Position numbers and translations under genes: made by a program. A stretch of 62,814 bases of DNA from Marseilla massiliensis (GTDB taxonomy: Bacteria > Bacteroidota > Bacteroidia > Bacteroidales > Bacteroidaceae), in contig NZ_JACJJG010000008.1 in the NCBI RefSeq assembly GCF_016899855.1, forward strand, positions 1-62,814, in the 5' to 3' direction. This document shows, piece after piece, positions 24,753 to 33,751 of this stretch (the first letter of the stretch is position 1; the number at the start of each line of letters is the position of its first letter). The notes below the pieces were generated by a model. That model worked only from the letters and a program-made list of their open reading frames with translations, ran no database searches and was not told the origin of the DNA.

Positions 24753-25809
24753 AACCGATGATTTTATTGTTAAACTCCTCTTCTTGTCCAAGCATGAACT
24801 TCACCCTGACAGGCAGCGTGAAAATACTATTCCTGACCTCGTCAGACAGACCTTTCATACAAGACAGTCGAGCATTGTCTTTTTCTGTTGTAATAATTAT
24901 TTTAGGTGAGGGCAAGCCTCCAAACATTTCGTTAATAAGTTCAATGTCCTTCTTCCTGAACTGATGGTGGTCAGGAAACGTCAGCGGTGTTATATTATCC
25001 GAATATTCCTTCAGGTCATAAATCATCTGTTTGGGCGACGCAATTCCAGTAAGCAACAATACGTTCTCATTCTTGTCCAAACTGTCCAAGCTTCTATCCT
25101 CACCGCAAAAAACAGGATGAAGAGCCTCATATTCAAACGTTGTAAAATACAACTGCTGATAAGGAAAAAGGTTCATCGCCTTGATGATAACCCTATATTC
25201 CATCGGCTTAAGATCCTTAGGACACTTTGTAACAATGACGATGTCTGCCCGTGCCTTGCCGCTTTGCGGTTCCCTAAGACGCCCGGCAGGCAACAGCTTG
25301 TCATATATTATCAACCTGTGATAGTCAACAAGCAGGATGTTGATTCCCGGCTTTACGTACCTATGTTGGAAAGCATCATCAAGCAAAACCACATCGGTGT
25401 CTTTAGTCTGTTCATCGCCTACAATCCTTTCAATGCCATGACATCGGTTCTTGTCAACGGCCACATGCACTTCTGGAAACTTCGTCTTCATCTGGAATGG
25501 CTCGTCCCCAATATCCTTCATTTCTGTACCATCTCCGGCAAGTACGTATCCCCTACTCTTCCGTTTATACCCACGGCTCAGGACAGCCACTTTAGCGCTG
25601 TCCTTTAACAAGCGGACAAGATACTCAACGTGTGGAGTCTTGCCTGAACCGCCTACAGTTATATTGCCGACGGATATCACCGGGATGTTAAAACTCCGGC
25701 TTTTCAGTATGCCAAGCTCAAACAACTGGTTACGAAACCTTACGCCAAGCCCGTAAAGCCAGCTCAGCGGAAGCATCCACTCGTTGATTTTTATGAAGTC
25801 GCCTTCCAT
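24637..25809 (-). CDS. lpxK: Tetraacyldisaccharide 4'-kinase
   Basis: The product has 390 residues and phosphorylates the lipid A precursor at the inner membrane. VISVGNITVGGSGKTPHVEYLV is the family's P-loop block, and LLDDAFQHRYVKPGINILLVDY the second signature. The N-terminal hydrophobic stretch anchors it to the membrane. The last 40 residues overlap the pnp gene and are basic and low in complexity, so the true functional end is probably near residue 345. It follows sppA by 85 bases on the same strand. Confidence 0.93.
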   Translation of the reverse strand: MEGDFIKINEWMLPLSWLYGLGVRFRNQLFELGILKSRSFNIPVISVGNITVGGSGKTPHVEYLVRLLKDSAKVAVLSRGYKRKSRGYVLAGDGTEMKDIGDEPFQMKTKFPEVHVAVDKNRCHGIERIVGDEQTKDTDVVLLDDAFQHRYVKPGINILLVDYHRLIIYDKLLPAGRLREPQSGKARADIVIVTKCPKDLKPMEYRVIIKAMNLFPYQQLYFTTFEYEALHPVFCGEDRSLDSLDKNENVLLLTGIASPKQMIYDLKEYSDNITPLTFPDHHQFRKKDIELINEMFGGLPSPKIIITTEKDNARLSCMKGLSDEVRNSIFTLPVRVKFMLGQEEEFNNKIIGYVQKNSKNSILVKRKDDNKSKNGNNTGHRPGTISFRNN

Positions 25810-25894
25810 GTATTAAAGGATAAAACAGCAGATACTGCGTACAGATAAAGGGCTTTATTATGCCATAACAGCCATATCCGAAAGCCTTACAGTA

Positions 25895-27667
25895 TTATTT
25901 TATATTTACGACAAACGGCACACGGGCCTGTATTGCAGACTGGTTCTGAATATTTTTCATCATTATAAACGGCTCATAATACTCTCCCAGAGCCTGGCGC
26001 ATTTGCGCATTTACGTAACTGCCTCCAGACATTGAGTTCATAAATTTGTCTAACCAATCGGACTTGCCCGGATAAGCAGACGTATGGTATTCCTTTAATT
26101 TTGCCAGCTGGGCAGCCTTTGCTACAGCCTTGTCAAGACCTCCAAGCTCGTCAACGAGTTTTATTTTCAATGCATCCTGCCCCAACCATACATGGCCTTG
26201 AGCTATTTTCTCCACTTCGGCCACATTCATCTTACGTCCTTGGGCAACACGTGCACGGAACAAATTGTAACCTCTGTCGATATACTTGTTAAGGTAATTC
26301 ATCTCCTCTTCATTAAACGGACGTGCAGGAGTGCCGAAAGCGCTGTGGCGGTTGGTTTTCACTTCATCAAACTTGACGCCTAACTTCTGTGTGAGCAAAC
26401 CGCTGAAATCAGGGAACATGCCGAATATGCCAATACTTCCAGTAAGCGTAGTAGGCTCAGCCACTATCCAGTTAGCGCCGCTACTTATATAATATCCGCC
26501 TGAAGCGGCCATGCCACCCATCGAAACAACTACCGGTTTCTTCTTTTTCAACAGCTCTACATAATGCCATATCTGCTCAGACGCATAGGCGCTTCCACCG
26601 CCGGAATTAATGCGCAACACCACTGCCTTGACATCGTCATCCTCCATCAGGTCCTTCAGGTCGTCACATACGGTCTTTCCTACGATGTTATGTTCTTCCG
26701 AAAACACATCACCTGCACTTGAGTCAACGATGTCGCCATAAGCGTAATACACGGCGATTTCGTCACCTTTTCTCTCCTTGTTCTTAACCTGTTTCATTTC
26801 GGCAAGGCTCACGGTATTGACATCAGCGTCAGCATCTTTCTTCAACAACTTGTTTATTTCCGTCTTGATTTCGTCGCTATATATGAGCTTGTCTGCCAAT
26901 TTATACTTCACGTAATCCTTAGGATCAGCCAAAGTAATGAAGTTGTCGGCATAAGAATTAAGTGTTTGAACACTTATCTTGCGACTCTCCGACACTCCTT
27001 TGCACACATTCTGCCATATTCCGTTAACGTAAGCAGTAACCTGTTCACGGTTGGCATCACTCATCTTGTCAGCAGTGAACATCTCCGGCGCACTCTTGTA
27101 CGTTCCCACTTTTGCCAACTGCATCTTTACTCCGAACTTGGCCATAAGGTCTTTCAGGAAGATAGGCTGCGACGAAATGCCATGCCAGTCTATCTGTCCG
27201 CTGGGATTAAGGTACACCTTGTCTGCCACAGATGCCACATAGTAATTACCTTGGGTATAAACATCACCATAGGCGATTATCCATTTCCCGCTCTTCTTGA
27301 AGTCGAGAAGAGCATTGCGTACAGCGGCAAGCGAAGCATAAGAGTCGGCCGCCATCATTCCCGCCTCTATATATATGCCCTTTATTTTATCGTTATTCTT
27401 AGCCTTGTCTATTGCGCTAAGCACATCATCGAGACCTATTACGCCGGTATCATTTCCACCAAACTGGCTCATGAATGTTTCTTCTGAACGTTCGTTAAGC
27501 ATGCCCGACAGTTTCAATACCATTACCGTATTGTCGCTGACGTCCTTTGCTGAACTCTCGGAGGCAATCATGCCAACTACGCACATTACTCCTATTACGC
27601 CCGTGATAAGCGAAAAAACTATCAGACCGACTACCGTGGCTGACATATACTTAAAAAAGTCTTTCAT
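25895..27667 (-). CDS. sppA: Signal peptide peptidase SppA, 67K type
   Basis: The product has 590 residues, two S49 peptidase halves behind an N-terminal membrane helix (SATVVGLIVFSLITGVIGVM). It digests cleaved signal peptides in the membrane. The catalytic serine lies in VSMGGMAASGGYYISS near residue 390, and GSIGIFGMFPDFSGLL is the family's substrate-side segment; the lysine of the dyad is expected in the N-terminal half (YLNPSGQIDWHG region). The length is that of the long SppA form. First gene of the minus-strand unit. Confidence 0.93.
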   Translation of the reverse strand: MKDFFKYMSATVVGLIVFSLITGVIGVMCVVGMIASESSAKDVSDNTVMVLKLSGMLNERSEETFMSQFGGNDTGVIGLDDVLSAIDKAKNNDKIKGIYIEAGMMAADSYASLAAVRNALLDFKKSGKWIIAYGDVYTQGNYYVASVADKVYLNPSGQIDWHGISSQPIFLKDLMAKFGVKMQLAKVGTYKSAPEMFTADKMSDANREQVTAYVNGIWQNVCKGVSESRKISVQTLNSYADNFITLADPKDYVKYKLADKLIYSDEIKTEINKLLKKDADADVNTVSLAEMKQVKNKERKGDEIAVYYAYGDIVDSSAGDVFSEEHNIVGKTVCDDLKDLMEDDDVKAVVLRINSGGGSAYASEQIWHYVELLKKKKPVVVSMGGMAASGGYYISSGANWIVAEPTTLTGSIGIFGMFPDFSGLLTQKLGVKFDEVKTNRHSAFGTPARPFNEEEMNYLNKYIDRGYNLFRARVAQGRKMNVAEVEKIAQGHVWLGQDALKIKLVDELGGLDKAVAKAAQLAKLKEYHTSAYPGKSDWLDKFMNSMSGGSYVNAQMRQALGEYYEPFIMMKNIQNQSAIQARVPFVVNIK

Positions 27668-27696
27668 ATTATAACCGGTTATTTTTGTTTTGTGTA

Positions 27697-27704
27697 CAAA
27701 GATA
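27697..27704 (-). promoter_or_regulatory. -7 box of the sppA unit
   Basis: On the minus strand TATCTTTG (27704-27697) precedes sppA by about 30 bases. The divergent SDR gene has the near-match TATTTTCG at 27767-27774, only 5 bases before its ATG. Confidence 0.6.
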
Positions 27705-27779
27705 CGGATTTTATTTTATTTTGTCTGAAAAAACAGCCAAAGTTTTACCATATCGCCAAATATTAGTATTTTCGCACTT

Positions 27780-28523
27780 ATGAAACACGCAATAATCGTA
27801 GGCGCCTCTTCAGGCATGGGGCGCGAGGTTTGCAACATACTGCTATCCGACGGCTGGAAAATCGGCATAGCGGCAAGGCGCGAGTCGCTGTTGGAGGAGA
27901 TAAAAGCCTCATGCCCAGACCGAGTCGAGGTCATGAAAATAGATGTTACGGCTCCTGACGCCGCCGAAAGGCTGTTGTCATTGGCGGAACGGATGGGCGG
28001 AGTAGACCTGTTCCTGTATTCTTCGGGTATCGGAAAGCAAAACAGCAGACTCGACACAAACATCGAACTGGCAACTATTGATGTCAATTCAAGAGGATTC
28101 ACGGCCATGATAGATACCATGTTCAACTACATGGCGGCCCACTCCGGCGGACACATTGCCGTAATATCGTCAATCGCAGGCACCAAAGGACTTGGCGCTG
28201 CGCCTTCATACAGCGCCACAAAAGCGTTCCAGAACACTTACATACAAGCTCTTGAGCAGCTTGCCTACATGCGTGGATTACCCATACGCTTTACCGACAT
28301 TCGCCCGGGCTTCGTTGATACCGACCTGCTTGCCGGCAGCAGGCATTATCCAATGCTGATGGACAAGACACGGGTGGCACGCTCCATTGTCAGGGCCATA
28401 TACTCCAAACGCCATGTCAAGGTTATCGACATGCGTTACAGAATGCTTGTTTCTGCGTGGAGACTTATCCCCAAATGGCTTTGGAGGAGGATGAAGATAC
28501 AAAATGAGAACACTACCCCATAA
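27780..28523 (+). CDS. SDR-family NAD(P)-dependent oxidoreductase
   Basis: The product has 247 residues: Rossmann motif IIVGASSGMGREV, NSRG in place of NNAG-type loops, active-site SSIAG and YSATKAF (Tyr-x3-Lys), and PGFVDTD. It is a classical short-chain dehydrogenase; the substrate is unknown. The promoter-like TATTTTCG is so close to the ATG that the mRNA is probably leaderless or nearly so. The lipoprotein gene follows after 16 bases. Confidence 0.88.
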   Translation: MKHAIIVGASSGMGREVCNILLSDGWKIGIAARRESLLEEIKASCPDRVEVMKIDVTAPDAAERLLSLAERMGGVDLFLYSSGIGKQNSRLDTNIELATIDVNSRGFTAMIDTMFNYMAAHSGGHIAVISSIAGTKGLGAAPSYSATKAFQNTYIQALEQLAYMRGLPIRFTDIRPGFVDTDLLAGSRHYPMLMDKTRVARSIVRAIYSKRHVKVIDMRYRMLVSAWRLIPKWLWRRMKIQNENTTP

Positions 28524-28539
28524 TAAAAAACATATTGAC

Positions 28540-29220
28540 ATGAAAACAAAAAACAATTGTTGGTTAGGAATATTTGCCGCTATATGCCTGTCAGGGTATT
28601 CCTTATCTTGTAACGGACAGGCAAAGATAGAAGGTACATGGCTGGAGCCAATACCCGGGATGGAGAACAGGCTGCAAGGATTCAAGCTGGAGGACAACGG
28701 CAAAGCCTCGTCAATCAACATGGCTACCCTCCTGTACGATAGCTGGAAACAGGACGGCAACCATCTTATACTTTCCGGAAAAAGCATAGGCAACGGCACA
28801 ACCTTCGCGTTTACCGACACGCTCGTCGTGGACAACCTGACGGAAGACAGCCTTATATTGAGAAGAGACGAAATGACATTGAGATATGCCCGCAACGGCG
28901 GACGGAAAGCAAGGAAAAGCATACCTATGACAAAACTGACGCCAGCCAAGCGCAACAGTTTCATAACCAAGGGAACATTGATATTTGCGCACGAGACGCG
29001 TTCGTTCACACCAGAGGGAGAGGACGAGGCTTATTGGATTACGGACAAATCAGGAAAACTGGCCGAAGAATACGACAGATTGACCGAAGGCGTGAAAAGC
29101 GGAACTCCTGTCCATGCCGAACTTGAGGTTGTTGACATGGGTAAATCAAACGAAGGCTTTGCAAAATCGTATAAAAGCGTATATAAAGTGGTGAAGATAC
29201 GCAAGATTTCAAAAGACTGA
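28540..29220 (+). CDS. Lipoprotein with a lipocalin/NlpE-like fold
   Basis: The product has 226 residues. The start at ATG 28540 gives a good lipoprotein signal (IFAAICLSGYSLSC, cysteine after LS). After the cysteine, IEGTWLEPIPG, GNHLILSGKSIGNG and LVVDNLTEDSLILRR form the beta-barrel pattern of Bacteroidetes lipocalin-type lipoproteins, and the C-terminal part resembles the NlpE OB-like domain. Located in the periplasmic leaflet or outer membrane; ligand unknown. Confidence 0.75.
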   Translation: MKTKNNCWLGIFAAICLSGYSLSCNGQAKIEGTWLEPIPGMENRLQGFKLEDNGKASSINMATLLYDSWKQDGNHLILSGKSIGNGTTFAFTDTLVVDNLTEDSLILRRDEMTLRYARNGGRKARKSIPMTKLTPAKRNSFITKGTLIFAHETRSFTPEGEDEAYWITDKSGKLAEEYDRLTEGVKSGTPVHAELEVVDMGKSNEGFAKSYKSVYKVVKIRKISKD

Positions 29221-29267
29221 TTAAACGCTGCCTGTTTACGCACGCCCAATAGTCAAAAGGCATTAAC

Positions 29268-29320
29268 GACAAGGGTGGATAATTCGTTTATACAACACTT
29301 ACGAATTATCCACCCTTGTC
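29268..29320. terminator. Bidirectional terminator
   Basis: A perfect 20-base stem (29268-29287 with 29301-29320), 13-base loop, between the convergent lipoprotein and exporter genes; T-rich on the plus side. It should end both transcripts. Confidence 0.85.
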
Positions 29321-29337
29321 TTTAATCCGTCATTATA

Positions 29338-30636
29338 TTATTTTCTCGTCACCGAGAACGAATGGCGGTGGAAAATGAATATCGGTATTATACAACCTAC
29401 CACCATTCCGAACATGACCAATACGGTAAGTGACGAGTTTGAAAAGAACCTCGTGACATATTCCATCGTATATTCACCGGGCAGACGCACTATATTAATA
29501 AGGTCGCGTACAGCCTTGTAGGCAAACATGCCGGGCACCATCGGCAGTAACGACGGAAAGGCGAAGCACTCTGCGGGGCAGTGTATGCGCATGGCGAACG
29601 GAACAGAGAGCAGGCCTATGACGAAGCCCGCAATGGTAGAGGCCGTCACCTGGTCGAGCATTATGCCCTGATTGTGCATGAGAAAATAGCGAATGCCATG
29701 GCCGACGCATGCCAGCAGGGCACAGATGAGCAGGGCCTTGCGCGGCGGATTGCTGATGATGGCGAAGCCAACACCGGCCACGGCGGCAAACAGTCCGTCG
29801 GCAATGGCGGCACGCACCACGTCGGGACGCACCACCTTGGTAAACGTGGTCGGGTCTATATCGAATATAACGACCGTTGCCGAGAGGCCAATGGCTATGC
29901 AGATGATAAGCAGGCACGCATTGGCAAGACGGGCTATGCCGTCAAGCACGTGGTGGTCAACGATATCCATCACGCCGTTAATGAGCGGAACTCCAGGCAC
30001 AAGGTACAGCATTGACGTTCCGAGGGACATGTCCTCGGTGCCGCCATGGAAATAAACGAAATCCGAAACGCCTATCATTGTCGACACGAAGGCGCAGATG
30101 ACAAACACGGCCAACTGGTTGAGCCCCCGCCGTGTCAGCTCCTGGCGGATGTAAAAGCCGACGAACGTAGCCACCCACACTATGGCCATAGAAGTCAGAT
30201 TGCCGTCAAACAGGCGGCAGAAACATGCGTTTGCGAACGAGACGAGCAGCAATACCGTCCAGCGGCTCTCGCGTTTCTCCATCACGATTGACTTGAAGCG
30301 GCGCCAAAGCTCCTTCAGCGGCAGTTTCTCGTCAAAGGCCTGCCACGACAGCTCGGACAACTTCATGTTTATCTTGAAGTTCAGCGGTATGGCGGGTGTC
30401 TTCTTGATGTAGGTATAAGTGTGGCTGTTCTCGTTGTCAAGCAAGGTAATGCTCAGCGTCTTTGGGAAAATAAGCAGGTTGACCTTGTAGCCGAACGAGC
30501 GCGCTATGCGCACCGTGTTGAGCTGGATTCGTGACGTCTGCGCCCCTACGGCCATCAATGTTGATGCGTATTCGGCAAGGAACATGGCGGTATCTTTCAG
30601 CGCCTCGTGGATGTTTTCATTACTTTCCTGTTGCAT
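29338..30636 (-). CDS. Threonine/serine exporter (ThrE family)
   Basis: The product has 432 residues from ATG 30636 (MQQESNENIHEALKDTAMFL). It combines the ThrE N-terminal half (YASTLMAVGAQTSRIQLNTV, then several helices) with the C-terminal ThrE2-like half (MVPGMFAYKAVRDL), giving about ten membrane helices. It exports small amino acids across the inner membrane. In many bacteria the two halves are separate proteins; here they are fused. The upstream in-frame extension to 30759 lacks family similarity. Confidence 0.85.
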   Translation of the reverse strand: MQQESNENIHEALKDTAMFLAEYASTLMAVGAQTSRIQLNTVRIARSFGYKVNLLIFPKTLSITLLDNENSHTYTYIKKTPAIPLNFKINMKLSELSWQAFDEKLPLKELWRRFKSIVMEKRESRWTVLLLVSFANACFCRLFDGNLTSMAIVWVATFVGFYIRQELTRRGLNQLAVFVICAFVSTMIGVSDFVYFHGGTEDMSLGTSMLYLVPGVPLINGVMDIVDHHVLDGIARLANACLLIICIAIGLSATVVIFDIDPTTFTKVVRPDVVRAAIADGLFAAVAGVGFAIISNPPRKALLICALLACVGHGIRYFLMHNQGIMLDQVTASTIAGFVIGLLSVPFAMRIHCPAECFAFPSLLPMVPGMFAYKAVRDLINIVRLPGEYTMEYVTRFFSNSSLTVLVMFGMVVGCIIPIFIFHRHSFSVTRK

Positions 30637-30944
30637 TTTTGTATCCTGAAACGTTCGTATGCGTATAAAAAACGGCTGCAAAATTATATCTTTTATTATG
30701 AAACACAAAATATTTTTTTGCATTTCTATACATTTATTTGCCATGCGCCACGATTGCACGAGGCAGCCAAGACGCGCCTTATCCGTAACGCCTCTGCCTG
30801 CAACGGCAACACTGGCTACGACTGCCGTGACGTCGGCACTGCAAAAACCGTAAGCAAAAAAGCCTTATCCGCTTACGTTCAACGCCGTCAGGCGTGGCAA
30901 AAAGTCGTGATTATAACATAACAGCCCATGTTTGCTTTCAAAAC

Positions 30945-31003
30945 AAAAGGCCGTCTTTCGTGTTGTAAAAGACGGCCTTCGGGAAGGCAAAAGACGGTCT
31001 TTC
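30945..31003. repeat. 22-base periodic palindromic repeat, array A
   Basis: Three units start at 30945, 30967 and 30989, spaced exactly 22 bases. The first two (AAAAGGCCGTCTTT and AAAAGACGGCCTTC) are near reverse complements and can form a hairpin. It lies in a 760-base gap (30637-31397) between divergent genes. Apart from this array and the promoter at 31349 I see nothing else in that gap. Confidence 0.75.
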
Positions 31004-31348
31004 GCAAGCCCATACACCGCGAACGACAACCGCTATACCACCATGTAAAACGCCCGACAGCCAATAGGCTGCATGACGTCAGCAGCATCCAGTCAGCCAA
31101 ACGGCACACTGATACATTATAAATAACACGGCGGAAAGAAACAGCAGGCCGCAACCTTCACTTCTCGCTGCCGCCGGCCATTTAAACATGGACCAAAAAC
31201 ATTGTGTAAAACTTTATTATCATGAATGCAAACCTATTTTCACACCAAAGGCCGTGGCGTGCTTCGCATATTTTATCAGATGATGATACTATTATGACAA
31301 AGGCCGAAAATTGGAAATAAAAACCTTTTCCCGTTAATGTTCTTTTCA

Positions 31349-31356
31349 TATTTTTG
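31349..31356 (+). promoter_or_regulatory. -7 box of the mannan utilisation operon
   Basis: TATTTTTG fits the -7 consensus, 41 bases before the GH26 ATG. No regulator gene for the locus is visible nearby. Confidence 0.55.
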
Positions 31357-31397
31357 CAATGTTAATCTAAAAGACCAAGGAACTTTAATCAAAAAAA

Positions 31398-32591
31398 ATG
31401 ACCTACTATTTACTTTCTAACAGACAGAAAAACCGCAATGCCCGATGCCTGATACTAAGGGTTGCCTGCCTTGCCGGCATGCTCATTTTATCAATAGGGG
31501 CTGGCGCGCAACACAAACTTTGCAACCCCGGCGCAACCGAAGAGGCACGTAAAGTGTACCAGGTTCTGTGGGACGTGTACGGCAAGCAGGCCCTGTCGGC
31601 CACAGTAGCCAACGTCGACTGGAACATCAAGGAGGCCGAAAACGTGTACGAATGGACGGGGAAATGGCCGGTGATGAACGTGTTTGACTTCATCAACTTC
31701 CGCAGTTCAAAAGATGTAAACCCTAACGGCTGGCTCGACTACAGCGACATATCTACAGTAGAGAGCTGGTGGAAGCAAGGCGGGCTGGTAGGCTGTATGT
31801 GGCACTGGAACATGACTGCCAACGACGGCACGAGCCAAACCTGCACCCCGGGAACCGAGCCCGGACAGACAAGCTTCGACATCTCAAGGATAGACGACAC
31901 CAACTCTGATGAATACAAGCAGGTAATCAAGGACATAGACCAGATAGCCAAGTATCTCGGCAAAATGCAGGAAGCCGGCATACCCGTCATCTGGCGACCG
32001 CTGCACGAAGCCGCCGGCAACACTTACGAGTATGAAGGCGGCCAGGCATGGTTCTGGTGGGGCGCCAAGGGCGCCGGCCCTTTCAAGAAGCTGTGGCGCC
32101 TTATGTATGACAGGCTTGTCAACCACCACAAGCTTAACAACCTGATTTGGGTATGGACATCACAGGCCGGTTTCGACGACCTGTGCAACGCTTACGTTGC
32201 CGACAGCGCATGGTATCCCGGCGACGAATACGTCGACGTAGTGGCACGCGACAACTATGCCGCACTGGAATATCCCCTGAAAAAAGAGTATGACGCACTT
32301 TCGGCCAAATATCCGGGTAAAATCGTGGCGCTTGCCGAATGCGGCAACGGCGATGAAGTGAAAATGGCCCCGTGGAGCGAGATATGGAACGAAGGCTCAC
32401 GCTGGTGCTGGTTCATGACATGGTACGACTACAGCTACAACGCAGGACAAAGCCAGGAACACAAGTTCGCGGGCAAGGAATGGTGGACCGACGCATTCAA
32501 CAGCGGTACCGTAATCGACCGGACAGCATTCAAGCCTATGCTTGACAAAACATACAAATATGTCCTCACCAAAAACAACAAGGTATTATGA
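31398..32591 (+). CDS. GH26 beta-mannanase
   Basis: The product has 397 residues with a signal peptide (ACLAGMLILSIGAGAQ). WRPLHEAAG carries the acid/base glutamate E204, and IVALAECGNG the nucleophile E314, as in GH26 endo-beta-mannanases; GCMWHWNM and FWWGAKG line the substrate cleft. It cleaves beta-1,4-mannosidic bonds of mannan or galactomannan. A cell-surface or periplasmic location is likely; there is no lipobox. It opens the operon and overlaps the next gene by 4 bases (ATGA). Confidence 0.9.
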   Translation: MTYYLLSNRQKNRNARCLILRVACLAGMLILSIGAGAQHKLCNPGATEEARKVYQVLWDVYGKQALSATVANVDWNIKEAENVYEWTGKWPVMNVFDFINFRSSKDVNPNGWLDYSDISTVESWWKQGGLVGCMWHWNMTANDGTSQTCTPGTEPGQTSFDISRIDDTNSDEYKQVIKDIDQIAKYLGKMQEAGIPVIWRPLHEAAGNTYEYEGGQAWFWWGAKGAGPFKKLWRLMYDRLVNHHKLNNLIWVWTSQAGFDDLCNAYVADSAWYPGDEYVDVVARDNYAALEYPLKKEYDALSAKYPGKIVALAECGNGDEVKMAPWSEIWNEGSRWCWFMTWYDYSYNAGQSQEHKFAGKEWWTDAFNSGTVIDRTAFKPMLDKTYKYVLTKNNKVL

Positions 32592-33733
32592 AGCAACTTA
32601 AAATAATGGCAGCGCTCATGGCATGCCTCTTCACGGCCATCGGCATAACGGCTGCCGAGCGCACTATCCTGCTGGGACCGAAAACAATCGGCCCGGGATG
32701 GAAAGACAATATCGTAATACAGCCTGAACAGTTCGCGGTAACAGGCGTGGGCGACATTATCACAGTTTATGTTGACAACGTAAAAGGCGGTGCGCAAGGC
32801 GCGTTCCAAGACCCGGCCGACTGGAAGGGCGTAGCCCCAGAATACTCATACTTCGGCATTTCGGGCCCGTTCCGCATGAAGGTCACTCAAGACATCCTCG
32901 ACAGGATAAAGCAACGAGGACTTGCCATCGGAGGCCATGACTACCGTATTCTAAGGGTTACCCACATTCCGGCAGCAGAGATGGTCGAAAAGGTGGTATA
33001 CCGAGGTCCATCAGTCTTGATGAAAGACGATTGGAGCGCAAGTGCAGCCATACAGAAGAGTTGTTTCGATGGTGTCAAGGTAGGCGACGTGCTCCATTTC
33101 AAGGTAAGCCGTGTCGAAGAAGGCGCCGCGGCGAAGATAATGGACTTCACGTGGAACACGATGGACGCAGGACTTGACGGCATGCCTGTAGGCCAAGACG
33201 GCTTCACATACCCGATCACCGAACAGTCACAACTTATCAAACTGCAGTTGGCAGGGGCCGACGGAATAAGCATGCGTGTAGGCGGCAAAGGCTACAGACT
33301 GGAGAAAATAGCTGTAGTCTCATTTACGGGAACACGTGACGAAGACATAAGTACAGCGCAGCGCGCGCCACGCGAATATGAGCTGCAGCCAGGCGAACTG
33401 TTCCATGGCGAAAAGGAGTTTCCTGCCGACTGGAGCGGCAACCTGCGTTTCACTGCCGAACCGTTCCGGAAATGCACCGAAAGCGACTGTATCGTGATAA
33501 GCTACGAAAAGCTGCTGCCCGACACAACACCACAACTGTCGTTCCGGATAAACCGAGGCAAATGGCTCGACCTAACCGGCTCGAAAGATCCCGTATGGTA
33601 CAAGCTCGACGGAAACGACATCGTGCTGACGCTCGATGCGGCAATGCTTGACAGGCTTAAGACGGCCGGCATGGTTATAACCGGCGTAGGAGCTACGGTT
33701 ACAAGGGTTTACATTTTACACATTGACAACTAA
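32588..33733 (+). CDS. Secreted protein with three repeats of a binding-like beta domain
   Basis: The product has 381 residues with a signal peptide (KIMAALMACLFTAIGITAAE). The mature part is three modules of about 110 residues, each with a conserved start (GPKTIGPGW, GPSVLMKDDW, GEKEFPADW), a central GD-x-x-x-V strand and an ending like IKQRGLAIGGHDYRILRV, DGISMRVGGKGYRLEKI or LKTAGMVITGVGATVTRV. The same module occurs in the last gene of the locus. I do not recognise a family; a carbohydrate-binding role is inferred from the beta-rich repeats and the operon. Translation is coupled to the mannanase. Confidence 0.7.
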   Translation: MKQLKIMAALMACLFTAIGITAAERTILLGPKTIGPGWKDNIVIQPEQFAVTGVGDIITVYVDNVKGGAQGAFQDPADWKGVAPEYSYFGISGPFRMKVTQDILDRIKQRGLAIGGHDYRILRVTHIPAAEMVEKVVYRGPSVLMKDDWSASAAIQKSCFDGVKVGDVLHFKVSRVEEGAAAKIMDFTWNTMDAGLDGMPVGQDGFTYPITEQSQLIKLQLAGADGISMRVGGKGYRLEKIAVVSFTGTRDEDISTAQRAPREYELQPGELFHGEKEFPADWSGNLRFTAEPFRKCTESDCIVISYEKLLPDTTPQLSFRINRGKWLDLTGSKDPVWYKLDGNDIVLTLDAAMLDRLKTAGMVITGVGATVTRVYILHIDN

Positions 33734-33751
33734 AATCTCAAATAAACAAAT